Source of the DNA: RGIG8368 sp045540275
Lineage (GTDB): Bacteria > Verrucomicrobiota > Kiritimatiellia > RFP12 > UBA1067
Assembly (NCBI GenBank): GCA_045540275.1
Contig: JAZQGX010000235.1
Location: forward strand, 20,699-84,698
Direction of reading: 5' to 3'
Length of the DNA: 64,000 nucleotides
Position numbers and translations under genes: made by a program. Below, in pieces: positions 44,436 through 54,270 of the stretch. The notes beneath the pieces were generated by a model. That model did no database searches and was not told the DNA's origin. It was given only the letters and a program-made list of their open reading frames with translations. The number at the start of each line of letters is the position of its first letter. The first letter of the stretch is position 1.

Positions 44436-45473
44436 TCACACCCCGAATTCCTCCCTCACCAGCTCCAGCTTCAGCAGCAGCTTCTTCATCCCTTCAACAT
44501 CCAGCCTCTCCGTGTTATGCGAATGGTACGTATCCAGCGCCGCCGCAATCTCCTGCCCCTCCACAAAATACTTATCGTAATTCAAGTCCCTCGAATCCGC
44601 CGGAACACGGTAGTAATCCCCCATGTCAATCGCCTTCGCCATATCCTCACGCCCAACCAGCGTCTCATACAGCTTCTCGCCATGACGCGTACCAATCACC
44701 TTGATTTCAGCCTTCTCCGCCAACGCCCTGAGCTTTGTTCCTTCCTTCGCCAACTCCAGAACAGCCTTCGCCAGCGTCTCGATCGTTGCCGCCGGAGCTT
44801 TCTGTACAAACAAATCCCCGTTCTCGCCATGCTCCCAAGCAAACAGCACCAGATCCACCGCATCCTCAAGCGTCATCATGAAACGCGTCATGTTCGGATC
44901 GGTTACTGTCAGTGGTTTCCCTGCCTTGATCTGATCGATAAAGAGCGGAATCACGCTTCCCCTACTCGCCATAACATTCCCGTAGCGAGTACAGCAGATC
45001 GTGGTCGCCGCCCCCTTGCCTAAGGCACGCCCTTTCGCAACAGCAACCTTCTCCATCAGCGCCTTGCTCATCCCCATCGCATTGATAGGATACGCAGCTT
45101 TATCGGTAGAAAGCACCACCACATTCTTAACCCCATGCGCAATCGCACTCTCAAGCACATTATCTGTGCCAACGACATTCGTCATCACCGCCTGCATCGG
45201 GAAAAACTCGCAACTCGGGACCTGCTTGAGCGCCGCAGCGGCGAAGACATAGTCTACACCGCGCATCACTCCATCAACGCTCTGCCGATCCCTAACATCA
45301 CCGATGTAGAACTTCACCTTCGGGTTCTGCAGTTCATGCCGCATGTCATCCTGTTTCTTCTCATCTCGCGAGAAAATTCTGATTTCCTTGAAATCATTTA
45401 GGAACCGGTTCAGAACGGCATGGCCGAACGATCCTGTACCGCCAGTAATTAGCAAGACTTTATCATCAAACAT
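44436..45473 (-). CDS. wbjB: UDP-GlcNAc 4,6-dehydratase/5-epimerase (WbjB/CapE type)
   Basis: 345 residues, extended SDR. MFDDKVLLITGGTGSFGHAV gives the NAD(P) motif; VFAAAALKQVPSCEFFPMQA, VVLSTDKAAYPINAMGMSKALMEK and TRYGNVMASRGSVIPLF are diagnostic of the CapE/FlaA1 group. It starts UDP-N-acetyl-L-fucosamine synthesis from UDP-GlcNAc. With the WbjD- and WbjC-like enzymes the pathway is complete. SD AGAGG 7 bases before ATG. CapE and PseB reactions are similar; the partners favour CapE/WbjB. Confidence 0.94.
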   Translation of the reverse strand: MFDDKVLLITGGTGSFGHAVLNRFLNDFKEIRIFSRDEKKQDDMRHELQNPKVKFYIGDVRDRQSVDGVMRGVDYVFAAAALKQVPSCEFFPMQAVMTNVVGTDNVLESAIAHGVKNVVVLSTDKAAYPINAMGMSKALMEKVAVAKGRALGKGAATTICCTRYGNVMASRGSVIPLFIDQIKAGKPLTVTDPNMTRFMMTLEDAVDLVLFAWEHGENGDLFVQKAPAATIETLAKAVLELAKEGTKLRALAEKAEIKVIGTRHGEKLYETLVGREDMAKAIDMGDYYRVPADSRDLNYDKYFVEGQEIAAALDTYHSHNTERLDVEGMKKLLLKLELVREEFGV

Positions 45474-45491
45474 CTTGTTTCCTCTCTCTCG

Positions 45492-46427
45492 TTAATTATT
45501 TTTAGCATTGCATTTTATGGTCCTAATCGCATCCACTAGTGATTGCACATCCGGCTTATCGATAACATGAATAAATTGTCCGTATTTCTCTTTAAGATGT
45601 CCCGTATCGGATGCTATAACCGGCTTACCGGTCTCAATCAATTCAAAAATCTTACTTGGGAAGTGGTAGCGCATTAATGGATATGACTCATCCCTGAGAC
45701 ACAATAAAACAGAGGCCTTCGCATAAATAGTCTTTAATTCCGACTGGGAAACCAATCCTACATACTTAATCCGGTTATCGCACTTGATGGCAGATTTCAC
45801 TTTTCCCAGCAAATCAACATTTGGAGCATTTCCCACAAGAATCAACTCGGTATCACTGTCATTGCATATCTGCATATATTCCAACATCGTATTAATGCAG
45901 TTGTATGGTTGTAGTGCTCCAGCATAAACTATGGTAAATTTATTATTTAAACGGAGATTTGAGAGATCATGTGGGGTTGACTTATTGAAAAGGAACTGTT
46001 CACGCAATCCGCTACCATCTTCCACCTCATATGGCAATCCCGGCGCAAAATCATTGGCTATTGCATCTGTTATGACGATCCGCCTCTGCACAAAACATAA
46101 TTCCTTTGCCATCTTTACCTGCCAAGAATCCGACACGTCAGATACTATTGCAGTGACAGGTATCTTAAAAAAAGAGGCAACGGAATTTATCAAATTAAGG
46201 GGGGCTCTCTTCATTAAATTATAAACTACAATCCTGTCAACCTTTCTTAAGAGAATCACAAATGGGAGAAGTAATATCGCAAAAGGGTAACGCTTTACAC
46301 TTAACTTTATAAGACGTCCTTGAGAAGAAAGTTTTTTACACCAAAGCATTTGCGTTATCCAAGAAGCCACATTCGGACTTTTCTCGATGAAAGTCTTAGG
46401 AAGCGAATTGATAAATAATATATTCAT
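45492..46427 (-). CDS. Glycosyltransferase, family 4-like
   Basis: 311 residues, GT-B fold: the C-terminal half has FTIVYAGALQPYNCINTMLEYM, IKYVGLVSQSELKTIYAKASVLLCL, and the donor-binding YHFPSKIFELIETGKPVIASDTG. The N-terminal half has a hydrophobic membrane-associating segment (FAILLLPFVILL). Probably adds one sugar of the repeat unit on the lipid carrier. Ends 18 bases before wbjB begins on the same strand. Confidence 0.88.
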   Translation of the reverse strand: MNILFINSLPKTFIEKSPNVASWITQMLWCKKLSSQGRLIKLSVKRYPFAILLLPFVILLRKVDRIVVYNLMKRAPLNLINSVASFFKIPVTAIVSDVSDSWQVKMAKELCFVQRRIVITDAIANDFAPGLPYEVEDGSGLREQFLFNKSTPHDLSNLRLNNKFTIVYAGALQPYNCINTMLEYMQICNDSDTELILVGNAPNVDLLGKVKSAIKCDNRIKYVGLVSQSELKTIYAKASVLLCLRDESYPLMRYHFPSKIFELIETGKPVIASDTGHLKEKYGQFIHVIDKPDVQSLVDAIRTIKCNAKNN

Positions 46428-46439
46428 GATGCAATCAAA

Positions 46440-47516
46440 TCAGGGTTTGCTAAATCCCAGGCTCCACGGAATAAAACGTCTTACAAGCTTTGAAAAACTC
46501 ATACATAAATACATTAAAAGCAAGGTGACAAAAAAATCCAAAAGCAGAACAAGTATGGTATTGCCAAGAAGAAACCGACAATATCTTCCTAATAGAACTT
46601 GGATTGCTACTAGCGGAAATTTATGGAACAACATTATTCCGATTGTCCATTGAGCAAAAATAGAAAAGCGATGAAACGCATGTATCTTTGAAATAAAAAT
46701 AAATAGCATGCATAATATCAACGCCGTCATCACCCAGCCAATCCAAAATGGGGAACTCTCTCTTGCTATCGGAAATATAGCAGAAAGAATAAAATATGCC
46801 CAAATTGGCAATCCGACCATAACAGGCAAACTAAATCGCGGCTTCACTTCATTGAATATAAAACCCGAAAGCCAATGCCCGAAAGCAATGAATGGAACAT
46901 ATCTAATTATCTGCGGCAAATTAAAAGGGCAAATCAACTTGATGACAGGAGAAGACCATAGTAATACACATAATAATAAGCCTACAGCAACTATTAGCCA
47001 TTCTTTGCGCTTAAATAGTCTTGCGATCCAATAGTATATTAGCTCACTACAAAACAAAACCGGCAGAAACCATAAAACGCCATTAAAGCAAAAACCCTTG
47101 CCGTCTGGCCAAGCGCCTGCATGAAGAATGGACAAAAGCGGGACGTACCACTCAGCATTAAAAGATTTTTGAGAAAAACTATCAGTTGTCGCAACAGTTA
47201 AAATTTCACCTACAACAATCTGACCCAGCAAAACATATAGAATAGCGCTGAAAAATCCCCCAAAATAATAGGGTAACATCAAGCGAAAAAACTTTTTTTT
47301 CAAAAAAGATAAAAAATCATCTTTAGCCGTGAAAGTAATTCCGGCAATAATAAAGAAGAGTGGTACATGAAACGAATAAATAAACTTGAAAAAAACATTT
47401 GAAACTTCATGAGGAAGCGCTTTGGTCATGTTGGCAAATGTTGCCAATACATGGCCAAGCACTATTAAAAAGATTGCGAACCCTTTTAAATCATCAAGCC
47501 ATTCAATACGTTTCAT
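46440..47516 (-). CDS. Acyltransferase-3 family membrane protein (O-acetyltransferase)
   Basis: 358 residues with about ten helices. MKRIEWLDDLKGFAIFLIVL followed by GH holds the catalytic His of the OafA/WecH family, and VPLFFIIAGITF follows. Probably acetylates a sugar hydroxyl in the polysaccharide. The start at 47516 has AGGG 6 bases upstream; another ATG two codons before lacks spacing. The gene follows the MBOAT gene by 8 bases. Confidence 0.9.
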   Translation of the reverse strand: MKRIEWLDDLKGFAIFLIVLGHVLATFANMTKALPHEVSNVFFKFIYSFHVPLFFIIAGITFTAKDDFLSFLKKKFFRLMLPYYFGGFFSAILYVLLGQIVVGEILTVATTDSFSQKSFNAEWYVPLLSILHAGAWPDGKGFCFNGVLWFLPVLFCSELIYYWIARLFKRKEWLIVAVGLLLCVLLWSSPVIKLICPFNLPQIIRYVPFIAFGHWLSGFIFNEVKPRFSLPVMVGLPIWAYFILSAIFPIARESSPFWIGWVMTALILCMLFIFISKIHAFHRFSIFAQWTIGIMLFHKFPLVAIQVLLGRYCRFLLGNTILVLLLDFFVTLLLMYLCMSFSKLVRRFIPWSLGFSKP

Positions 47517-47524
47517 TGACATCC

Positions 47525-48826
47525 CTAAAATTGAAAATAAATAAACGGGCTAGCATTTCCAGAAGGATAAATCAATGCTAATAAAAACAAAGTAATTGAA
47601 ATTGTTATCAGCCAAAAACCATTCTGCTTGATTCTATCATGAAACACGTGACCTAAAATAGTTATTAGCACAGCACAATACACATGAGGATGATACCATT
47701 CAATACCCGCAGAGAGACCTAACATCCGCACAAAAAAAACATATGCCTGACTGAAATCTTCTGCCCGGAAAAGAATCCACCCGGCCAAAACGGTTGACAT
47801 TGTCAAAAACCATGCTAGCGGTTTCCACATTTTATGTGATTTCGACCAAAACTTGTGTACACACAATGCCCCTCCATGTAAACCGCCCCATGCTATAAAT
47901 GACAAATCCGCTCCATGCCAAGCACCGCCAATCAACATCGTAATCATCTGATTCAGATACTGGCGAACAGCCCCTTTGCGGTTGCCACCCAGCGGAATAT
48001 AAATATAGTCCCTGAGCCAGGTTGAGAGTGAAATATGCCAACGTCGCCAAAATTCCGTAACGTTGGTCGAAAGGTACGGATGCTCAAAATTCTTCTTGTA
48101 TTCAAACCCAATCCCACGTGCTACACCAATTGCCATATCAGAATAGCCCGAGAAATCGCAGTAAATCTGAACCATGTATGCAATTGCTGCCAACCATAAC
48201 GTGTATCCATCAAATAGATTGCAACTGTCAAAAACTCTTCCGACGTAAACAGACAACCTGTCAGCGATAAATACTTTTTTAAACATCCCAAATGAAAACT
48301 GTATAAACGCATATTTCAAATTTAATAACAAATCGGTCCTGCAGAATTTTGAACTGATAATTCTATCTAATTCCGGGAAAAAATCGCCAGCTCGGACGAT
48401 TGGTCCTGATAGAAGCTGTGGGAAGAAAGAAATATACAAAGCCACATCCAACAGGGAACGCTGATTATTCTGTTTACCCTTGTAACAATCTACAGTATAT
48501 GATATTGCCTGGAATGTATAAAAACTTATTCCTACCGGCATGACAATAGAATTTATCCAAAGTCCAAGATATTTGAATACCGCTAAAATCAATACACTGC
48601 CACCAACTGCGCAGAACATTGACCACCGCTTGTTTATTCGTGATGCCCACCAATGAATTATACAAGTAAATGCCAGTAGCATGGAAAATCGCCAATCCCA
48701 CATGGCATAGAACCAGTAACTGGCCAAAAGCAGTCCAACCTTTCGCATGCTCGCAAAAGGAAGTCGCATTAAGCCAAATGTGACAATTATGAAAAAAAGA
48801 AAAAACGCGAATGAATTAAAGAGCAT
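47525..48826 (-). CDS. MBOAT-family O-acyltransferase (AlgI-like)
   Basis: 433 residues, multispanning. MPVGISFYTFQAISYTVDCY, EFWRRWHISLSTWLRDYIYI followed by PLGGNRKG, and GGAWHGADLSFIAWGGLHGG contain the conserved MBOAT His pair. Such proteins pass acyl groups across the membrane to an SGNH partner that modifies polysaccharide. The partner gene is directly upstream and overlaps by 11 bases. Confidence 0.94.
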   Translation of the reverse strand: MLFNSFAFFLFFIIVTFGLMRLPFASMRKVGLLLASYWFYAMWDWRFSMLLAFTCIIHWWASRINKRWSMFCAVGGSVLILAVFKYLGLWINSIVMPVGISFYTFQAISYTVDCYKGKQNNQRSLLDVALYISFFPQLLSGPIVRAGDFFPELDRIISSKFCRTDLLLNLKYAFIQFSFGMFKKVFIADRLSVYVGRVFDSCNLFDGYTLWLAAIAYMVQIYCDFSGYSDMAIGVARGIGFEYKKNFEHPYLSTNVTEFWRRWHISLSTWLRDYIYIPLGGNRKGAVRQYLNQMITMLIGGAWHGADLSFIAWGGLHGGALCVHKFWSKSHKMWKPLAWFLTMSTVLAGWILFRAEDFSQAYVFFVRMLGLSAGIEWYHPHVYCAVLITILGHVFHDRIKQNGFWLITISITLFLLALIYPSGNASPFIYFQF

Positions 48827-49832
48827 AAGTTTCTTTCAAATAGTTAGCAATGTGATTAAAGACAGTGTCAATTCCAACTTGATTCAAATGCCCAAAACAT
48901 GGACCGCCCAAATTGGGGAACCCGCGGGCAACAGTTGATTTGCGATCAAATAAATCCAAAAGAACATCAGTCAAATCAATGAAACCAAAGCCACGAGCTT
49001 CAGCACCATTTTTTAAACTCTTGGCATTATCTGATTCGTAATTATCGCGGCAAACCACCCCCTTCTTTATTCGAGGAATATCGGGACAATATACGATAAT
49101 CACCGGGGAGTGTAACTGTGTTTTCATTGAGTTTAAAATATAGTTCAGCTCATCTTCTAGTTTCTGGGATTCCCTATGATTTGGCCTGACCGGTTGGAAA
49201 ATGCGGCCGTACTTACCATTGAGTGCGTACAATTTTTTAACGACATCAGTCACAAAATTCAAATGGAACAAATTAACGATTCGTGAACAAAGCAGCTTCC
49301 TTTGTGAAATCGGGACGACTCGCTTGCAGAACCCACCATCTTTTTTTTCGACTTCATCACCACCATCTTCAAAAACATCGTTGCTAATCCCACTGGCACA
49401 GAAAAAAATGTGTGCTTTAGGATAACCAAGCGCTTTTTCGTATTCGATAGCTCTTCCTATCATAGAGGGGAATCCGTAACCAGATCTGCCTACCCCATAA
49501 GCAACAGCACTATTAGACAACGATCTGGTTAAAACCGCATCAGGCTTATTTTCGTCTGACACCTGCAGGGCTTCGACGAAAGAATCTCCATGTAAAAGAA
49601 AAAATGGTTTATTCCTATATTCTATTTTATCCTGATATGAATTTAATCCGAGAGTTCCATAACGAGAAACTCCGCACCCCTCTGTAAACCTAGTAACAAC
49701 ACTTCCCTTTGCTGGTAGCTGCAAACCTGTCTGTGGGTCGTTTACTCGAAAAGTAGGGTGCGAACCTAAAAAGATTGACACGCCCCAGACAATGAGCAAT
49801 GAAAATGACAATGAGCAGAAAACACTTTTCAT
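48816..49832 (-). CDS. SGNH-type acyltransferase partner of the MBOAT protein
   Basis: 338 residues with an N-terminal membrane anchor (SFSLLIVWGVSIFLG), so it faces the periplasm. The SGNH block I is FLLHGDSFVEA (nucleophile Ser about residue 84), block II Gly in YGVGRSGYGF, and a late FGHLNQVGID supplies the His. This pattern, next to an MBOAT gene, is that of AlgJ/AlgX-like O-acetyltransferases. 4-base overlap with the glycosyltransferase gene upstream. Confidence 0.75.
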   Translation of the reverse strand: MKSVFCSLSFSLLIVWGVSIFLGSHPTFRVNDPQTGLQLPAKGSVVTRFTEGCGVSRYGTLGLNSYQDKIEYRNKPFFLLHGDSFVEALQVSDENKPDAVLTRSLSNSAVAYGVGRSGYGFPSMIGRAIEYEKALGYPKAHIFFCASGISNDVFEDGGDEVEKKDGGFCKRVVPISQRKLLCSRIVNLFHLNFVTDVVKKLYALNGKYGRIFQPVRPNHRESQKLEDELNYILNSMKTQLHSPVIIVYCPDIPRIKKGVVCRDNYESDNAKSLKNGAEARGFGFIDLTDVLLDLFDRKSTVARGFPNLGGPCFGHLNQVGIDTVFNHIANYLKETYAL

Positions 49833-50890
49833 TCCGACTCCTTTACTAATCGCATATATTGATCTATCACTTTGTCAACGGAAAAATTCTCTCGAATAAT
49901 CTCACGAGCTCGCAAGCCGAATAATTGACATTTTCTATAATCCGAGGCCAATTCAACAATCGCATTAGCAAGCGATTTCACATCTTTAACAGGAGCAAGA
50001 TATCCAGACAAACCATTCTCGACCATTCGATAATTATCTCCGACATCAGTTGCCACAACTGGAAGCGATGCATTCATCGCCTCAAGGATAGAATTGCTGA
50101 CACCTTCCGATATGGATGTTGATAGATAAATATCACATTCAAATAACAGCTTCTTAACATCATAATCTCCTGGATAAATATTCACAACATTAGAAAGTTT
50201 TAACTCATCAATCCAACTGCGCACATTCCCTTCCTCATCCCCCCATCCAACTATATGAGACTTGACATTGACCCCTTCGTCAACAACCGTTCTGATCGTC
50301 AATAGCCATGTACGATAGTCCTTCTCTGGAGTAAAACGACCAACAGTCACAACATTGATACTTCGTGAACCATTTTCGTTGAAATTTCGCTGCCTCCAAA
50401 GATCTATCGCATTTGAAATTACAATTGACTTTTGCGTCAAAAAACCCAATCCAGAAAAATACTCCATCCCGCGATAAGAATTAAACACCGTCTTAGTGAC
50501 GAAGAAACGATTGATTATTTTTTCTGCTATCAATTTACTTCGTGGAAGCCATCCGCAACGAATGCCTGCATAAATTCTTCTAATACCCGCTATCCGCCCA
50601 ATCAATGCCCCATAGAAATTTGGGCGGGATAAAAAAGTAAAAAGAACAGCATCCTTGTTCCTTTTAAAAAGTTTCCACAATACTATACACGCCTTTACTT
50701 TATTTCTTGGTAGAGAAATTAGAGGAACAGATCCAACAATTTCCTTATTTGAAGCCTTTATCTTGTCTCCATAATCAAGTATAATCGACGTATCAATACC
50801 ATATTTACGGCGAAGTCCTACCGCAACGATTGAACACTGCTTCTCTGCGCCACCGGCGGCAAGTGTTGGAATGTAAAAAAAGACCTTCAT
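49829..50890 (-). CDS. Glycosyltransferase, family 4
   Basis: 353 residues, GT-B. MKVFFYIPTLAAGGAEKQCS is the typical acceptor-side start; VVTVGRFTPEKDYRTWLLTI and STSISEGVSNSILEAMNASL are the donor side. It overlaps the SGNH gene by 4 bases. Upstream there is a 200-base repeat-filled gap, so it may begin a transcription sub-unit. Confidence 0.93.
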   Translation of the reverse strand: MKVFFYIPTLAAGGAEKQCSIVAVGLRRKYGIDTSIILDYGDKIKASNKEIVGSVPLISLPRNKVKACIVLWKLFKRNKDAVLFTFLSRPNFYGALIGRIAGIRRIYAGIRCGWLPRSKLIAEKIINRFFVTKTVFNSYRGMEYFSGLGFLTQKSIVISNAIDLWRQRNFNENGSRSINVVTVGRFTPEKDYRTWLLTIRTVVDEGVNVKSHIVGWGDEEGNVRSWIDELKLSNVVNIYPGDYDVKKLLFECDIYLSTSISEGVSNSILEAMNASLPVVATDVGDNYRMVENGLSGYLAPVKDVKSLANAIVELASDYRKCQLFGLRAREIIRENFSVDKVIDQYMRLVKESE

Positions 50891-50940
50891 TTTTTTAACC
50901 TTAAGCCTTCATCAAAATTCAAATACCATTAGAGATACTT

Positions 50941-51061
50941 GCAAAACTCCTTTTCGACGGGATAAACAGGATTGACAAGATTTTAGAACCAACAAAAAAC
51001 AGCTTCACGATAAATCTTGTAAATCATGTCTAAGAAAACATTTCCTTGGCGAAAGGTTTTG
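50941..51061. repeat. AATCCTGT-family inverted repeat with GCAAAAC ends
   Basis: Begins GCAAAAC (50941-50947) and ends GTTTTGC (51055-51061). Inside, GGATAAACAGGATTGACAAG (50960-50979) faces AAATCTTGTAAATCATGTC (51012-51030). It fills most of the 204-base gap between two glycosyltransferase genes. Confidence 0.75.
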
Positions 51062-51094
51062 CAATTGCTTCATTATATCAAAACTTTTTTACAT

Positions 51095-52255
51095 TTACAT
51101 GCCGCCGTTAATGAATCTTGATAAGGATGCTCCCGCTGACGAATAATTGAAGTATTTATATGCAGCATTTCTACCATTCGATCCGATCTTAACAGCATCT
51201 TCGTAATTATCAAGAATTTCAAAAAAGCAAGATGATACCGATTCCGTACTATCAGGAACTGCAAAATAGACATTTTCCCGGTCCGTAAGAAAATCATCAA
51301 TCTCGCCGACCCGAGTAACCACAGTAGGAACGGCCGTTGCTAGGTATTCGCCCAACTTCGTAGGAAAGCCTCCCTCGGCCTGTTTATTTGCTGGCCTAAT
51401 AAGCGCCAAAATTTTCGCATTACCTATAAACCTAGGGACTTCACTGGCAGGAATCTTGCCGGTAAATATAATACGCGACAACACTCCTTTTTCGGTGATA
51501 TTTTGCAATATTTCGGACTTGGCAATATCGTCAATACAACCAATAAGCACTAAATGCAGGTTGGGAAATCGCATCGCCACATTTGCAAACGCATCCACTA
51601 AATTAATCATCCCTTTTCGATCGCACGACATACTACCGCAATACGCAATATAGGGGAACTCGTATGGTGAAATTCCCTTATCAATAAAACGACTGCAATC
51701 AACCGTCATTGGAAGTCTGAGAAATCTGCAATTTTTTTTTGTTAACGGTCGATAAAAATCCTCAATATGACGAGTCATTGTTACCATACCGTCAAAAAGC
51801 TTTGGCACAAGCTTTTGCTCGAGAAACTTTCTAATACCGAACCAATTAAATCTAGTTGGCTTAATTATGTAAATTGGATATTCTGATACCTCTCTAAAAA
51901 AAGGTAGGTTACACAATTTGGATATAAGCCACAATGAGCAAAGCAACTGCACCGAGTACGAATACCCTATGATGCATTTTATATTTTTTTTGGGGTAAAT
52001 TGCGCAAAATAATTTTATGGGAAATAAGAACCTCCAAATTAACGCATATAAAACACGATTGCGGGTGGAATTAAACATTGCGCGGCATTGAATATCACCA
52101 ATTGTAAAATCCCTCTTTTTTCCGCTATCGCAAAAGGGGACATAAATTGCGACATCTTCTCCGCATTCACACAGCCCACGCCCCAGACTTTTCACACGAT
52201 TGGCAGACGCCATGCCGAGTTCCGGAAGCAGGACATTTGCGACATATAAAATCAT
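51095..52255 (-). CDS. Glycosyltransferase, family 4-like
   Basis: 386 residues, GT-B. MILYVANVLLPELGMASANR, PYIAYCGSMSCDRKGMINLV, FTGKIPASEVPRFIGNAKIL and GGFPTKLGEYLATAVPTVVT mark acceptor and donor domains. AT-rich like the neighbouring wzy gene. Located 15 bases after it. Confidence 0.9.
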   Translation of the reverse strand: MILYVANVLLPELGMASANRVKSLGRGLCECGEDVAIYVPFCDSGKKRDFTIGDIQCRAMFNSTRNRVLYALIWRFLFPIKLFCAIYPKKNIKCIIGYSYSVQLLCSLWLISKLCNLPFFREVSEYPIYIIKPTRFNWFGIRKFLEQKLVPKLFDGMVTMTRHIEDFYRPLTKKNCRFLRLPMTVDCSRFIDKGISPYEFPYIAYCGSMSCDRKGMINLVDAFANVAMRFPNLHLVLIGCIDDIAKSEILQNITEKGVLSRIIFTGKIPASEVPRFIGNAKILALIRPANKQAEGGFPTKLGEYLATAVPTVVTRVGEIDDFLTDRENVYFAVPDSTESVSSCFFEILDNYEDAVKIGSNGRNAAYKYFNYSSAGASLSRFINGGM

Positions 52256-52270
52256 GTTTTCCCCTATTTG

Positions 52271-53497
52271 TTACATCCTAACACGGGCAATGCTCATTGC
52301 GTAATAAAAATCCTCTTTTCTCATGAGCATAAACATTGGCGTCAATCCAAATACCACAAGAGCCTCTATATTTATTGAAATATTTTTTATCAAAGCCAAG
52401 GCAACGAAACCGAATATCACCATGTAATAATACCAATGCAGTCGTCGAGGTAATATCTGGAAAACCATCTTGAATAAACTTATAAAAAAACACGTGTAAA
52501 TCGAAAAACCAATCAAACCTAAATCGCCCAATATTTGCAAAACGAATGAGTGTCCTGCATCCTCGTTTTCATTAATGCCGCCAATAAAAATATTATTAAG
52601 AAAACCATCAATTGCCACGTCGTATCGCATCTGACGTCCTTCAAATCCAGCTCCAGAATAATAAAAATCAGTAATCTGGCCAGTTTTAATGGTGGCAATA
52701 TTGTCAGTTTCAGCTCCAAATACTAAATTAACAACGCCATTGATAATATATAAAATTGCGCCACTACTCCATAAAAATGAAACTACAAAAATCAATACAA
52801 AGAAAACAATGCAACGGATTTTCATATTTCTGATTTCCCCGCTGGAAAAAAATAGCAAACAGCTTGTTACTACAATTGCTGCAAAAAATATTGATTTCAA
52901 AACTACAGCAATGAATAGCAATGTAAAACACAACATGATAGTTTTAATAACTTTATTCCGTTGTTGACGATACGCAACATACAATCCCAATATCAAAAAT
53001 GGCATAGCATGAATTGCACCATAGTCCAAGACTCCTTTTATACGATTTTCATATGCTACCGCCAATTGCTCTAAAGTTTTTGCGTTCCCTGACAATGTTC
53101 GTGAGGCTCCGGCTTCCGCCAACAATGTCACGATTGCAAAAGGTAAAATAATAACAAGGGCTAGAATCAGGCAATTTTTATATAGATTATAATCCCCCTT
53201 TTGTATAAATAAGTAAAGATATCCTACCGCAGTAGCCGGAATCATTGCTGTTTGCCATATGATACCGACTCCGTCAAAATCCGACTTTATTAATGCTAAC
53301 ATCAACCATGCAAATACAAAAGCGATGGAGGAAATGATAAGACGACCTGTTATGTTTCTTATTTGAATAATCATATAACACCAACATAAAATCAGACCGC
53401 CTCCGGAAAAATAGGGGATTGAATAGCGTAATGGACCCACCACGAATACTACTACTAGAAGACACCAAAAGAAAACGTCAAGTGCTTTATTTATCAT
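52271..53497 (-). CDS. O-antigen polymerase/ligase-like membrane protein (Wzy candidate)
   Basis: 408 residues with about eleven hydrophobic helices and a large periplasmic loop (about 255-320; TGQITDFYYSGAGFEGRQ, NEDAGHSFVLQILGDLGLIG). The GHS-FLQ-LGDLGLIG pattern is typical of Wzy/WaaL proteins. Probably polymerises repeat units delivered by Wzx. Starts a block of five genes joined by 4-base overlaps (52271-57432). Confidence 0.8.
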   Translation of the reverse strand: MINKALDVFFWCLLVVVFVVGPLRYSIPYFSGGGLILCWCYMIIQIRNITGRLIISSIAFVFAWLMLALIKSDFDGVGIIWQTAMIPATAVGYLYLFIQKGDYNLYKNCLILALVIILPFAIVTLLAEAGASRTLSGNAKTLEQLAVAYENRIKGVLDYGAIHAMPFLILGLYVAYRQQRNKVIKTIMLCFTLLFIAVVLKSIFFAAIVVTSCLLFFSSGEIRNMKIRCIVFFVLIFVVSFLWSSGAILYIINGVVNLVFGAETDNIATIKTGQITDFYYSGAGFEGRQMRYDVAIDGFLNNIFIGGINENEDAGHSFVLQILGDLGLIGFSIYTCFFISLFKMVFQILPRRLHWYYYMVIFGFVALALIKNISINIEALVVFGLTPMFMLMRKEDFYYAMSIARVRM

Positions 53498-54270
53498 TGT
53501 TTCACTTTCATAAAACGAGCCGGATTACCACACCAAATCTCTTGAGAAGGAATATCCTTAACGACATTACTACCGATACCGATATATGCATCATCTCCTA
53601 TTCGCACATGGTCCCGGATAGTTACACCTGGACCGATCCAAACATTTTTGCCAATATTGGCTGACCCCGAAATATTCACATTTGAAGTTATGATGGTATG
53701 ATCACCCACTTTAACATTATGGGCTACGTGAACAGAGGAATTGATTTTTACATCATTCCCAATGACGGTATCACTTAATGCACCGCGGTCTATGGTGCAA
53801 TTCGCTCCGATTTCAACATTATCTCCGATTATAACATTGCCAAGCTGCGGGAAGCGCAACCAGTTATAATCACGATCCTTTACAAAACCGAATCCTTTAC
53901 CTCCAATGACACTCCCCGAACCAATTGAAACATTGTTTCCTATCTTGGAATTCTTATGTATGACGACATACGGACCAATATCACACCCCTTTCCAATAAT
54001 GGCGCCTTCTTCGATTACAGCGGTCCTATGAATACCCCCATTATTATCGACAAAAAATGTATTGCCCAATATCGCGATTGCAAATTTAGCATCTCGCACT
54101 TTTATAATACAGTCGCCAACCTTAAGAACGTTATCTTTTGCATTCCAGTTCAGCGTGTGACTTGTAATGTGATCAGTATCATCCAAAGTCAATTGAAATT
54201 TTTCGTCCACTTGACCTTGTATCTCTAAAATTTCATCCTTCAAGGTCTTTAAAACATCTAAAAAAGTCAT
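53494..54270 (-). CDS. LpxD-like left-handed beta-helix N-acyltransferase
   Basis: 258 residues. An N-terminal uridine-binding-like domain (about 1-90) precedes hexapeptide repeats (about 85-250). GFGFVKDRDYNWLRFPQLGN and IGANCTIDRGALSDTVIG match the core of UDP-3-O-acylglucosamine N-acyltransferases. HVAHNVKVGDH should contain the catalytic His. In this locus it more likely acylates an amino sugar of the polysaccharide than lipid A. Overlaps both neighbours by 4 bases. Confidence 0.85.
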   Translation of the reverse strand: MTFLDVLKTLKDEILEIQGQVDEKFQLTLDDTDHITSHTLNWNAKDNVLKVGDCIIKVRDAKFAIAILGNTFFVDNNGGIHRTAVIEEGAIIGKGCDIGPYVVIHKNSKIGNNVSIGSGSVIGGKGFGFVKDRDYNWLRFPQLGNVIIGDNVEIGANCTIDRGALSDTVIGNDVKINSSVHVAHNVKVGDHTIITSNVNISGSANIGKNVWIGPGVTIRDHVRIGDDAYIGIGSNVVKDIPSQEIWCGNPARFMKVKQ

